From positions 1 to 62,913 of the forward strand of contig MNXU01000028.1 in the NCBI GenBank assembly GCA_001872285.1: a stretch of 62,913 nt of DNA, given 5' to 3'. Positions within the stretch are counted from its first letter, which is position 1. Each line of letters begins with the position of its first letter. The stretch is from Betaproteobacteria bacterium CG2_30_68_42. GTDB taxonomy: Bacteria > Pseudomonadota > Gammaproteobacteria > Burkholderiales > Rhodocyclaceae. Below are positions 55,842 through 62,913 of this stretch, one piece after another. A program made the translations under genes and the position numbers. The notes under the pieces are model-generated. The model was not told the origin of the DNA. It did no database searches and saw only the letters and a program-made list of their open reading frames with translations.

Positions 55842-57727
55842 ACGTCCTGTACGAGGAGGACGGCACCTTCCGTTGCGCCGAGGTGCTCGCCGACCAGAAC
55901 ACCAGCCTGCAGGTCGAGCTGCCGAGCGGCAAGCGCGCGAAGGTGAAGAGCGCGAACGTGCTGCTGCGCTTCGAGTCTCCCGGCACCTCGGCGCTGATCG
56001 AGGCCGCCGAGCGCCAGGCCGAAGCGATCGAGGTCGACTTCCTCTGGGAAGTCTGCGCCGAGGGCGAGTTCGGTTTCCTCGAACTCGCGCGCGATTACTA
56101 CGGGCACGAGCCCGACGCGGCGCAGGCCACCGCGATCCTGCTGCGGGTTCATGGCGCGCCGATCTATTTCCATCGCAAGGGCCGCGGGCGCTTCCGCAGG
56201 GCGCCGCCCGAGATCCTGCAGGCCGCGCTCACCGGTCTGGAGCGCAAGCGCCAGCAGGCGGCTACGATCGAGCGGATGGCCGGCGAGCTGGCCGCGCGGC
56301 GCCTGCCCGCGGAATTCGCGCCGATGCTCCCGGCGCTGCTCTACAAGCCGGATCGCAACCGCGTCGAGGCCAAGGCGCTCGAACTCGCATCCGCCGAGAG
56401 CGGGCTCGCACCGGCGCGCCTGCTCCAGGAATGCGGCGCGATCGCCTCCCCCCACGACTACCATCTCGGGCGCTTCCTGTTCGAGTACTTCGCGGCCGGC
56501 ACCGCGTTCCCCGCCCACGCGGAGCCGGAGACACCCGTCGGGCTGCCGGCTGCCGATGCGGAGGCCTTCAGCATCGACGACGCCGCAACCACCGAGATCG
56601 ACGACGCGTTCTCGGTCTCGCCGCGCGCAGAAGGCGGCTGGCGCATCGGCATCCACATCGCCGGCGCCGGGCTCGGCATCCGCCCGGGCTCCGGACTCGA
56701 CGCGATCGCGCGGCAAAGGCTCTCGACCGTGTACATGCCCGGCCGCAAGATCACCATGCTGCCCGATGCCGTGATCGATCGCTTCACGCTGGCCGCCGGG
56801 CGCGAGTGCGAGGCGCTCTCGCTCTATCTCGACATCGGCCCGGACTTCACGATCCGCAGCCACGCCACGCGCGCCGAGCGCGTGCGGGTGGCGGCCAACC
56901 TTCGCCACCACGACTTGGAGCCGCGCTTCAACGAGGAAGCCGTCGCCTCGCAGGCCTTCGACTTTCCGTTCGGGACCGAGCTCTCGATCCTGTGGCAGCT
57001 CGCCGTCGTGCTGGAAGCCGGGCGCGGCAAGCCGGCGGCGGTTGCGGGTGCGTTCGACTACAACTTCTCGGTCGACTGGAGCGTCCCCGAGGGCCGGGTC
57101 GAAATCGTCCCGCGCCGGCGCGGCTCTCCGCTCGACAAGCTGGTGGCCGAGCTGATGATCGTCGCCAACAGCACCTGGGGCGGGCTGCTCGCGCAGGCCG
57201 ACATCCCGGCCATCTACCGCGCCCAGAGCGCAGGCAAGGTTCGCATGACGACCGCCGCCGCGGCCCACGACGGGCTCGGCGTCGACCAGTACGCCTGGGC
57301 GAGCTCTCCGCTGCGCCGCTATGTCGATCTCATCAACCAGTGGCAGCTCCTCGCCCACCTGCGCGGCGAGCCCCCGCCCTTCGGCAAGCGCTCCGAAGCC
57401 CTCCTCGGGGCGATGCGCGACTTCGAGCTGACCTATGCCGCCTACGCCGAGTTCCAGCGCGCGATGGAGCGCTACTGGTGCCTGCGCTGGCTCGAACAGG
57501 AGGACGAACGCATGCCGCTCGCATCCGTGCTGCGCGACAACCTGGTGAGGCTGGAGCGCGTGCCGCTGGTGCTCAGGGTGCCTTCCGTTCCCGCCCTCGC
57601 GCCGGGGAGCCGGGTGAGGGTGTCGGTCGACGACATCGACTACTTTTCGCTCGAGGCGCGGCTCCGTTTCCTGGAGGCCCTGCCCAGGGCCGACGAGGGC
57701 ATCGCCTGCCCGAGCGCTGCGAGGTAA
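55838..57727 (+). CDS. RNase II-type exoribonuclease
   Basis: The 629-residue protein is an RNB-domain 3'-5' exoribonuclease. The catalytic aspartates lie in SIDDAATTEIDDAF at 245-258: Asp247, Asp255 and Asp256 match E. coli RNase II Asp201, Asp209 and Asp210, while the Asp207 position is Glu253. DLGVDQYAWASSPLRRYVDLINQWQL contains the conserved basic residues. The N-terminus lacks clear twin cold-shock domains, and there is no basic S1 tail as in RNase R. The family is common in betaproteobacteria beside methyltransferase genes. The product probably degrades unstructured RNA. Confidence 0.88.
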   Translation: MNVLYEEDGTFRCAEVLADQNTSLQVELPSGKRAKVKSANVLLRFESPGTSALIEAAERQAEAIEVDFLWEVCAEGEFGFLELARDYYGHEPDAAQATAILLRVHGAPIYFHRKGRGRFRRAPPEILQAALTGLERKRQQAATIERMAGELAARRLPAEFAPMLPALLYKPDRNRVEAKALELASAESGLAPARLLQECGAIASPHDYHLGRFLFEYFAAGTAFPAHAEPETPVGLPAADAEAFSIDDAATTEIDDAFSVSPRAEGGWRIGIHIAGAGLGIRPGSGLDAIARQRLSTVYMPGRKITMLPDAVIDRFTLAAGRECEALSLYLDIGPDFTIRSHATRAERVRVAANLRHHDLEPRFNEEAVASQAFDFPFGTELSILWQLAVVLEAGRGKPAAVAGAFDYNFSVDWSVPEGRVEIVPRRRGSPLDKLVAELMIVANSTWGGLLAQADIPAIYRAQSAGKVRMTTAAAAHDGLGVDQYAWASSPLRRYVDLINQWQLLAHLRGEPPPFGKRSEALLGAMRDFELTYAAYAEFQRAMERYWCLRWLEQEDERMPLASVLRDNLVRLERVPLVLRVPSVPALAPGSRVRVSVDDIDYFSLEARLRFLEALPRADEGIACPSAAR

Positions 57728-57738
57728 GATCATCTCCG

Positions 57739-58686
57739 ATGACGAAAACCCGCAAGACCCGCCGCTCGACGCCAGGGCTGGCCGCGCGCCGGCAGCCGGC
57801 GGCTGCGCTCCCGGGCAGTCGCGGCTTCGAAGCGTTCGGCGGGTTCGATATTCCACGCGCGCTCAAATACGCGCTGATCGCATCCCTCGTGCTCCATGCC
57901 GTCGTGCTGTCGATCCGTTTCCGCCTTCCGGACATCGCGCTCGCCAAGATGCGCGACCCCCAGCTCGAGGTCGTCCTGGTCAATAGCAAGAGCGCGACGA
58001 AACCCGACATTCCCCAGGCGCGCGCGCAGGCGAATCTCGACGGGGGAGGCAACGAGAACCGGCGCCCGAAGACGCCGCTGCCCGCGCTGCGCGCACCGGC
58101 GAGCGGAACGGAGCCGGTCGAGGCGCGCCAGCGCGCACAGGTCGAGGAGACGCCGCCGCCGGTGCTCAGCGCTCGCAGCGACAGTCGCGAGGCGCTGCCC
58201 GAGCGTCCTCGCAGCGCGGAACAGCCGGAGCCGGCCGAGCGCGTCAGCGGTGCCGATCTCGCCCGCAGCGCGCTCGCGATGGCGCGCCTGGAGGCCGAGA
58301 TCTCGCGGATGACGGAGGAATACGGCAAGCGGCCGCGCAGGAAGTTCGTCGGGGCGCGCGTGACCGAGGCCGTGGAAGCGCAGTATGTCGAGGACTGGCG
58401 CCAGAAGGTCGAGCGCGTCGGCAACCTCAATTACCCGGAGTCGGCGCGCGGCAGGCTCTATGGCAGCCTGGTGATGAGCGTGGGCATCCGCGCCGACGGC
58501 AGCATCGACACGCTCGAGCTCCACCGCTCCTCCGGACACCCCGTCCTCGACCAGGCGGCACAGCGCATCGTGCGGCTCGCCGCGCCCTACGGCGTCTTTC
58601 CGCCCGCGCTGCGGCGCAATGTCGACATCCTGGTCATCACCCGAACATGGACCTTCACCAGCGCCGATCGACTCGCCTCGGAGTGA
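57739..58686 (+). CDS. TonB-like energy transducer
   Basis: The 315-residue protein has a basic cytoplasmic N-terminus, one transmembrane helix (about 41-60, ALKYALIASLVLHAVVLSI), a long polar, Pro/Arg/Glu-rich periplasmic linker and a C-terminal TonB domain: YPESARGRLYGSLVMSVGIRADGSIDTLELHRSSGHPVLDQAAQRIV. It would transmit proton-motive force to outer-membrane receptors. No exbB, exbD or receptor gene is nearby. The start ATG at 57739 follows TAAGAT, a possible -10 box, by eight bases. aroE follows 28 bases later. Confidence 0.88.
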   Translation: MTKTRKTRRSTPGLAARRQPAAALPGSRGFEAFGGFDIPRALKYALIASLVLHAVVLSIRFRLPDIALAKMRDPQLEVVLVNSKSATKPDIPQARAQANLDGGGNENRRPKTPLPALRAPASGTEPVEARQRAQVEETPPPVLSARSDSREALPERPRSAEQPEPAERVSGADLARSALAMARLEAEISRMTEEYGKRPRRKFVGARVTEAVEAQYVEDWRQKVERVGNLNYPESARGRLYGSLVMSVGIRADGSIDTLELHRSSGHPVLDQAAQRIVRLAAPYGVFPPALRRNVDILVITRTWTFTSADRLASE

Positions 58687-58714
58687 GCGCGCGATCTCGC
58701 GGTCGCTCGCAGAG

Positions 58715-59554
58715 ATGACCGATCGCTACGCGGTATTCGGCAATCCGGTCGCCCACTCGCTCTCGCCCGCGATCCACGCCGCGTTCGCCCGCCAGACCGG
58801 GCAGGACCTCGCCTACGAAGCGATCCTCGCGCCGCGGGACGGCTTCGCCGCGGCCCTGCGCGCCTTCGCGGCCGCCGGAGGCAGCGGCGCCAACGTGACG
58901 CTGCCGTTCAAGGAGGAGGCATGGCGCCTGGCGGATGCACGCTCTGCGCGCGCCGAGGCGGCGCGCGCAGTCAATACGCTGCGCTTCGATGCCGCGGGCC
59001 TGTTCGGGGACAACACCGACGGGGCCGGGCTGATCGCCGACCTGTGCCGCAATCTCGGCTTCGACCTCTCCGGGCGCAGCGTCCTGCTGCTGGGAGCGGG
59101 CGGTGCCGCGCGCGGCGCACTGCTGCCGCTGCTGGACCAATCGCCCGCGCGGCTCGCGATCGCCAACCGCAACGCGCAGCGTGCCGCTGCGCTCGCCGCG
59201 GAGTTCTCCGCGAGGCTTCCCGCGAAGGGCCGCGTGCGGCTCGATGCGTGCGGGCTCGACGCACTCGGGGCCGAAGCCTTCGACCTGGTGATCGACGCCA
59301 CCTCCGCGGGTCTCGCCGGCGCGCCTCCGGTGCTGCCCGGCGGCCTGTTCTCCCGTGACAGCCTCGCCTACGCCATGATCTACGGGCAGCCGGCCGAAGC
59401 GTTCCTCGCGTTCGCACGCGCGCACGGTGCGGCGCGCTGCGCGGACGGCCTCGGCATGCTGGTCGAGCAGGCCGCGGAGTCCTTCCACCTCTGGCGCGGC
59501 GTGCGTCCCGAGACGGCGAGCGTGATCGAACGGCTGCGCGAGCGATCCGCCTGA
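58715..59554 (+). CDS. aroE: Shikimate dehydrogenase
   Basis: AroE reduces 3-dehydroshikimate to shikimate with NADPH, downstream of AroQ. The 279-residue protein has the substrate site GNPVAHSLSPAIHAAFARQ, the catalytic NVTLPFKEEA (Lys66) and NTDGAGLIADL (Asp102) pair, the NADPH loop LLLGAGGAARGALLPLL, and ANRNAQRA. The C-terminal GLGMLVEQAAESFHLWRG is highly typical. It overlaps mtgA by one base (TGATG). Confidence 0.95.
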   Translation: MTDRYAVFGNPVAHSLSPAIHAAFARQTGQDLAYEAILAPRDGFAAALRAFAAAGGSGANVTLPFKEEAWRLADARSARAEAARAVNTLRFDAAGLFGDNTDGAGLIADLCRNLGFDLSGRSVLLLGAGGAARGALLPLLDQSPARLAIANRNAQRAAALAAEFSARLPAKGRVRLDACGLDALGAEAFDLVIDATSAGLAGAPPVLPGGLFSRDSLAYAMIYGQPAEAFLAFARAHGAARCADGLGMLVEQAAESFHLWRGVRPETASVIERLRERSA

Positions 59555-60237
59555 TGCGCACGCTGCGGCGCGTCCTGGCTGCACTCCTCGTCGCCTTGCT
59601 GGCCTATCAGGGCTGGTTCCTCGGGCATGTGCTCTGGTGGCGCTACAACGATCCCGGCACCACCCGTTTCATGGAGATCCGGCTGGACGAATTGCGCGCC
59701 GCCGACCGGCGCGCACGCATCGCGCACCGATGGGTGCCCTACGAGCGCATCTCGATCCACCTCAAGCGCGCTGTGGTCGCGGCGGAGGACGACCGTTTCG
59801 TCGAGCACGAAGGCTTCGACTGGGAGGCGATGCAGAAGGCGATCGAGAAGAACCGGCGCAAGGGCCGGATGGTCGCCGGCGGCTCCACGATCTCGCAGCA
59901 GCTCGCGAAGAATCTCTTCCTGAGCCCGGCGAAGACCCCGTGGCGCAAGGCGCAGGAGGCGGTCATCACGCTCATGCTGGAGACGATCCTCACCAAGCGC
60001 CGCATCCTGGAGATCTACCTGAACGTCGTCGAATGGGGCGACGGCGTGTTCGGCGCCGAAGCCGCGGCGCGGCACTACTATGGCATCCCGGCCGAACGAC
60101 TCGCCCAGGACCAGGCGGCACGGCTCGCGGTGTTGCTACCCAGCCCGCGCAGGTACGCCCGTATGACCGGCTCGGCCTTCCTCGCCAGGCACGCCGCCTC
60201 CATCGCCGGCCGCATGCGCAACTCCGAGGTTCCCTAG
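59554..60237 (+). CDS. mtgA: Monofunctional peptidoglycan glycosyltransferase
   Basis: MtgA polymerises lipid II into glycan strands and has no transpeptidase domain. The 227-residue protein has an N-terminal membrane anchor (about 6-28) and the GT51 domain: catalytic Glu78 in VVAAEDDRFVEHEGFDW, GGSTISQQLAKNLFLSP, RKAQEAVITLMLE and KRRILEIYLNVVEWGDGVFG with the second catalytic glutamate. The aroE-mtgA order is common in betaproteobacteria. It overlaps aroE by one base. Confidence 0.96.
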   Translation: MRTLRRVLAALLVALLAYQGWFLGHVLWWRYNDPGTTRFMEIRLDELRAADRRARIAHRWVPYERISIHLKRAVVAAEDDRFVEHEGFDWEAMQKAIEKNRRKGRMVAGGSTISQQLAKNLFLSPAKTPWRKAQEAVITLMLETILTKRRILEIYLNVVEWGDGVFGAEAAARHYYGIPAERLAQDQAARLAVLLPSPRRYARMTGSAFLARHAASIAGRMRNSEVP

Positions 60238-60266
60238 CTCCCGCGTCGCCTCGTCCGAAAGTCGTA

Positions 60267-60296
60267 TTGACGCCGGCGCGTGGCGCGCGCTAGGCT
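60267..60296 (+). promoter_or_regulatory. Putative sigma-70 promoter of the ABC transporter gene
   Basis: TTGACG (60267-60272) and TAGGCT (60291-60296) are 18 bp apart and lie 61 bases before the start codon. The -35 box is good, the -10 box fair. Confidence 0.4.
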
Positions 60297-60357
60297 GCCC
60301 GCAAAGAAGAAACATCGATCCGGCAGCTTCGGCCAGAGGGGACCAGGGGGGTCGGGC

Positions 60358-62538
60358 ATGGCGAGCGTTTTGGCGCCGGAGGCGGCTGTGCGTGGCGGGG
60401 ATGCGCAGGTGCTCACGCAGGCCGAGTGGCTGTGGTTTGCGGGCAGCCTCGCGCAGATGCTCGGCGCGGGCGCCGATTTGCAACTGCTGTGCCGGGAATT
60501 CCCACCGCCGCACACGATCGCCACGCTGATCGGCGCGCTGCGCGCCCTCGGGCTGAGGACGCGCCGGCGCGCCTTGCGGGGAGCGCGCCCGCGCACGCCC
60601 TGCATCGCGTTCCTGCATGTCGAGGGCTCGCCGGCCGCTGAGGGCGCGCAGGCGGATGCGGGTCCGCGCACGATTCCGGTGCTCGTCGTCAGGAGCGACG
60701 GCGAGCGCGTGCTCTTCTTTCGGCCCGGATCGCGCGTGGGCGAGAGTGCGCGGCTCGGCGAGCCCGGCGCCGCCTTCGATGCACAGGCGATCGCAGTGCA
60801 TGCCCCCGAGCGGCTGCCGCACGGCGAAGGCGCGGGGCTCGAACCGCAGAGCGCACGCGAGGGCTTCGGATTCCGCTGGTTTCTCGCCGAACTCGCCCGC
60901 CACCGGCGGGTGCTCTCCGATGTGCTCGCGGCGGGCGCCGCGCTGCAGGTGGCGGGACTCGCCGTGCCGCTCTTCACCCAGGTCGTGATCGACAAGGTCG
61001 TCGCCCATCACAGCCTGAGCACGCTCGCGGTCATCGCCGCGGGGCTCGCGATCGTGCTGGTGTTCAACGCGCTGATGAGCTGGCTGCGCCAGTATCTGCT
61101 CATCCACACCGGCAATCGCGTCGACGCGGTGCTCTCCGCGCAGGTGTTCCGGCGGCTCCTGCGCCTGCCGCTCGCCTACTTCGAGCAGCGAGCGACCGGA
61201 ACCCTGGTCGCCCGGCTGCAGGCGGTGGAGTCGATCCGCGAGTTCCTGTGCGGGGCACTGCTCTCGCTGCTGCTGGAGCTGCCCTTCATGGCGCTGTTCC
61301 TGGCGGTGATGCTCTTCTATAGCTGGAAGCTCACCCTGATCGCGCTCGCGCTGATCGCCCTGCTCGCCGCACTCAGTCTCGCCGTGACCCCGCGCCTGCG
61401 CAGCCGGATCAACCGCCAGTTCCTCCTGGGCGCGCGCAACCAGGCGTTCGTCACCGAACATGTCGCCGCCATGGAGACGGTGAAATCGCTGCAGATGGAA
61501 CCGCGCCTCGAGGCGCGCTTCGGGGAGTATCTGGCAGAGTATCTGGGCGCAGCCTTTCGCACGCGCCAGCTCGCCAACACCTATGGGACGGCGGCCAACG
61601 CGCTCGAGCAGGCGCAAAGCGCGGCCATCCTCACCGCCGGAGCGCTCGCGGTCATCGGCGAGCCCGGCTTCACCGTGGGCATGCTCATCGCCTTCCAGAT
61701 GTTCGCCGCCCGGCTCGGCCAGCCGCTGTTGCGCCTGGTGGGACTCTACCAGCAGTTCCAGGAGGCGAGCATCGCCGTGCGCCGGCTCGCCGACATCATG
61801 GACGCACCCGAGGAGCCGCACACCCTTGCCAGCGGCCGGCTTCGCAGGCAGACCCCGGCCGCACTCGAGCTCCAGGGCCTGGGCTTCCGCTATGGATGCG
61901 AGCGGCCGTGGCTGTTCCGCGACCTGACGCTGAGCGTGGCGCCCGGCCGGGCACTCGCGATCATGGGACCGTCGGGCTGCGGAAAGAGCACGCTCGCGCG
62001 CCTGCTGCTGGGGCTTTGCCTGCCCGTCGAGGGAACCATCGCGATCGACGGCATCGACCTGCGCCACTTGGGCGCCAACGAGATCCGCAACCCCTTTGGC
62101 GTGGTGCCGCAGGAGACGGTGCTGTTCTCGGGAACCATCCTGGAGAACGTCCTCGCGGGCGAGCCCGGCGCATCGCTCGAAGATGTCGTGCGCGCCTGCA
62201 AGGCCGCGGAGATCCACGAGCTGATCGAGCACCTGCCCCAGGGCTATCAGACCGGGATCGGCGAGCGCGGCGTGGGGCTCTCGGGCGGCCAGAAGCAGCG
62301 CCTGGCCATCGCCCGCGCCCTGCTGCGCCACCCTCGCATCCTGATCTTCGACGAGGCCACCTCCAGCCTCGACGCAGACACCGCCGAAGCCTTCGCGCAC
62401 ACGATCAACGCGCTCAGGGGACAGGTCACCATGCTCTTCATCGCCCACCACCTGCCCAAGGCGCTGCAAGTCGATGAGGTGGTGAGGATGGGGACGCCTG
62501 CGGGCTGCGCCGGCGGAACGGGTTCGAACGATGCATGA
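60358..62538 (+). CDS. Type I secretion-type ABC transporter with inactive peptidase-like domain (HlyB-like)
   Basis: The 726-residue protein fuses an N-terminal C39 peptidase-like domain (about 20-150), a six-helix permease domain (about 195-470) and an ATPase domain. In the N-terminal domain no Cys-Gln catalytic pair is visible, as in HlyB, where the domain binds rather than cuts the substrate. The ATPase has Walker A GPSGCGKS at 537-544, signature LSGGQKQRLA, ILIFDEATSSLD and the switch histidine in FIAHHLPKAL. It should export an unfolded protein through TolC (47.8 kb). HlyD-like adaptor and substrate genes are not seen before the window ends. The preferred ATG is at 60358; an earlier in-frame start adds 26 basic residues. 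Confidence 0.88.
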   Translation: MASVLAPEAAVRGGDAQVLTQAEWLWFAGSLAQMLGAGADLQLLCREFPPPHTIATLIGALRALGLRTRRRALRGARPRTPCIAFLHVEGSPAAEGAQADAGPRTIPVLVVRSDGERVLFFRPGSRVGESARLGEPGAAFDAQAIAVHAPERLPHGEGAGLEPQSAREGFGFRWFLAELARHRRVLSDVLAAGAALQVAGLAVPLFTQVVIDKVVAHHSLSTLAVIAAGLAIVLVFNALMSWLRQYLLIHTGNRVDAVLSAQVFRRLLRLPLAYFEQRATGTLVARLQAVESIREFLCGALLSLLLELPFMALFLAVMLFYSWKLTLIALALIALLAALSLAVTPRLRSRINRQFLLGARNQAFVTEHVAAMETVKSLQMEPRLEARFGEYLAEYLGAAFRTRQLANTYGTAANALEQAQSAAILTAGALAVIGEPGFTVGMLIAFQMFAARLGQPLLRLVGLYQQFQEASIAVRRLADIMDAPEEPHTLASGRLRRQTPAALELQGLGFRYGCERPWLFRDLTLSVAPGRALAIMGPSGCGKSTLARLLLGLCLPVEGTIAIDGIDLRHLGANEIRNPFGVVPQETVLFSGTILENVLAGEPGASLEDVVRACKAAEIHELIEHLPQGYQTGIGERGVGLSGGQKQRLAIARALLRHPRILIFDEATSSLDADTAEAFAHTINALRGQVTMLFIAHHLPKALQVDEVVRMGTPAGCAGGTGSNDA

Positions 62539-62651
62539 ACCGGGCACAGGCACGCATCGCTCGCCCGACTCAGGTCTTGGCAGGACGCGAGCCGCGACCG
62601 GTCATCTCGGGCCGAGGACCCGTCTGCGCGAGCTGAAGAAAGCAGCGTGAG

Positions 62652-62913
62652 ATGTACACGATCATTCTCATCATCGTCGTCTATTACTACGTCCGGCTCG
62701 GCCTGTGGCTGATGCGCCGGGCCAGGGACAGATGCGCAGACCGCAAGGCCAGGTGGATCGTCGGCACGGCAGTCGGGCTGGTCTGGTTTGGACTGCTGTT
62801 CTGGTATGGCGGCGGACGCAAATACTATTACGACTGGCAGGTGGAAAAGCTCTGCGCCAAGGACGGCGGGGTGAAGGTGTATGAGACGGTGAAGCTGCCG
62901 GCGGACAAGTTTG
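62652..62913 (+). CDS. Uncharacterised membrane protein (partial)
   Basis: A frame opens with ATG at 62652, after GTGAG, and runs off the window after 87 codons. It has two hydrophobic segments (IILIIVVYYYVRLGLWL and WIVGTAVGLVWFGLLFWY) separated by a short basic loop, then YYYDWQVEKLCAKDGGVKVYETVKLPADKF. The VEKLCAKDGGVKVYETV section resembles an uncharacterised protein family found scattered in betaproteobacteria, sometimes near secretion or phage-like genes. No function can be given. It is not a HlyD adaptor. Confidence 0.7.
   Translation, partial: MYTIILIIVVYYYVRLGLWLMRRARDRCADRKARWIVGTAVGLVWFGLLFWYGGGRKYYYDWQVEKLCAKDGGVKVYETVKLPADKF

Noticed and set aside
62531-62650. 39-codon frame between the ABC transporter and the last membrane protein
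   Set aside because: It has a biased composition, no motif and no ribosome binding site, and its length is expected by chance.

Overview
The window is 62.9 kb of high-GC DNA (roughly two thirds G+C by eye), densely packed with bacterial housekeeping genes, many joined by ATGA/GTGA/TGATG overlaps. Gene content and order point to a betaproteobacterium, probably near Rhodocyclales, Nitrosomonadales or Burkholderiales: glnA, a DUF4124 gene, then ntrBC; ribE-ribB-ribH-nusB-thiL-pgpA-pncC-recA-recX; lptB-rpoN-hpf-ptsN-hprK; tlpA-aroQ-accB-accC-prmA-DUF3426; pcm-tolC facing waaC-waaA; and a Mpl, MidA and pteridine-reductase neighbourhood. A species cannot be named from this. I see no rRNA, tRNA, CRISPR array, insertion sequence, integrase or prophage.

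Layout. 1-0.3 kb: the end of a lower-GC accessory gene. 0.3-5.8 kb: thioredoxin facing gluQRS and a CoA-binding protein, then a leftward cluster (rhodanese, nadA, an endonuclease-type phosphatase, cardiolipin synthase). 5.8-10.6 kb: the nitrogen module, glnA behind a sigma-54 promoter with two NtrC-like dyads, then DUF4124, ntrB and ntrC. 10.6-17.6 kb: birA, coaX, a TrpB-like enzyme, coaE, a 2Fe-2S ferredoxin, a hydrolase, an ABC-2 exporter and cutA. 17.7-24.1 kb: dsbD, riboflavin genes, nusB, thiL, pgpA, pncC. 24.2-29.6 kb: recA-recX-lptB, rpoN, hpf, ptsN, hprK. 29.7-36.2 kb: a broken psiF, a leftward operon (pteridine reductase, FHA/degenerate cyclase, CFA-type methyltransferase), a MidA-type methyltransferase, mpl and an uncharacterised gene. 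36.2-42.9 kb: tlpA-like, aroQ, accBC, prmA, DUF3426, tpx, a PfkB kinase and a glycine-zipper lipoprotein. 42.9-49.8 kb: apaH, epimerase and glycosyltransferase; waaC-waaA; pcm-tolC. 49.9-62.9 kb: TPP riboswitch with thiD-thiC, a lipoprotein, uppP, an esterase, a methyltransferase, an RNase II-type nuclease, a TonB-like protein, aroE, mtgA, a type I secretion-type ABC transporter and a membrane protein cut by the window end.

How the genes fit together. Nitrogen control is unusually concentrated: the glnA promoter needs sigma-54, and rpoN, ntrB, ntrC and the PtsN/HprK pair all lie here. Envelope biogenesis is a second theme (lptB, waaC, waaA, uppP, mtgA, mpl, clsB, pgpA, tolC, CFA-type enzyme), and cofactor supply a third (NAD, biotin attachment, CoA, riboflavin, thiamine).

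Most of the window is conserved core genome and I did not find a clearly new defence or mobile system. The best leads are the FHA protein with a degenerate cyclase domain locked between a pteridine reductase and a CFA-type methyltransferase that lacks the usual active-site cysteine; the psiF gene broken after its first repeat; recX-lptB coupling without lptC/lptA; a degenerate GTP cyclohydrolase half in RibB; and an inverted repeat in front of the TrpB-like gene.
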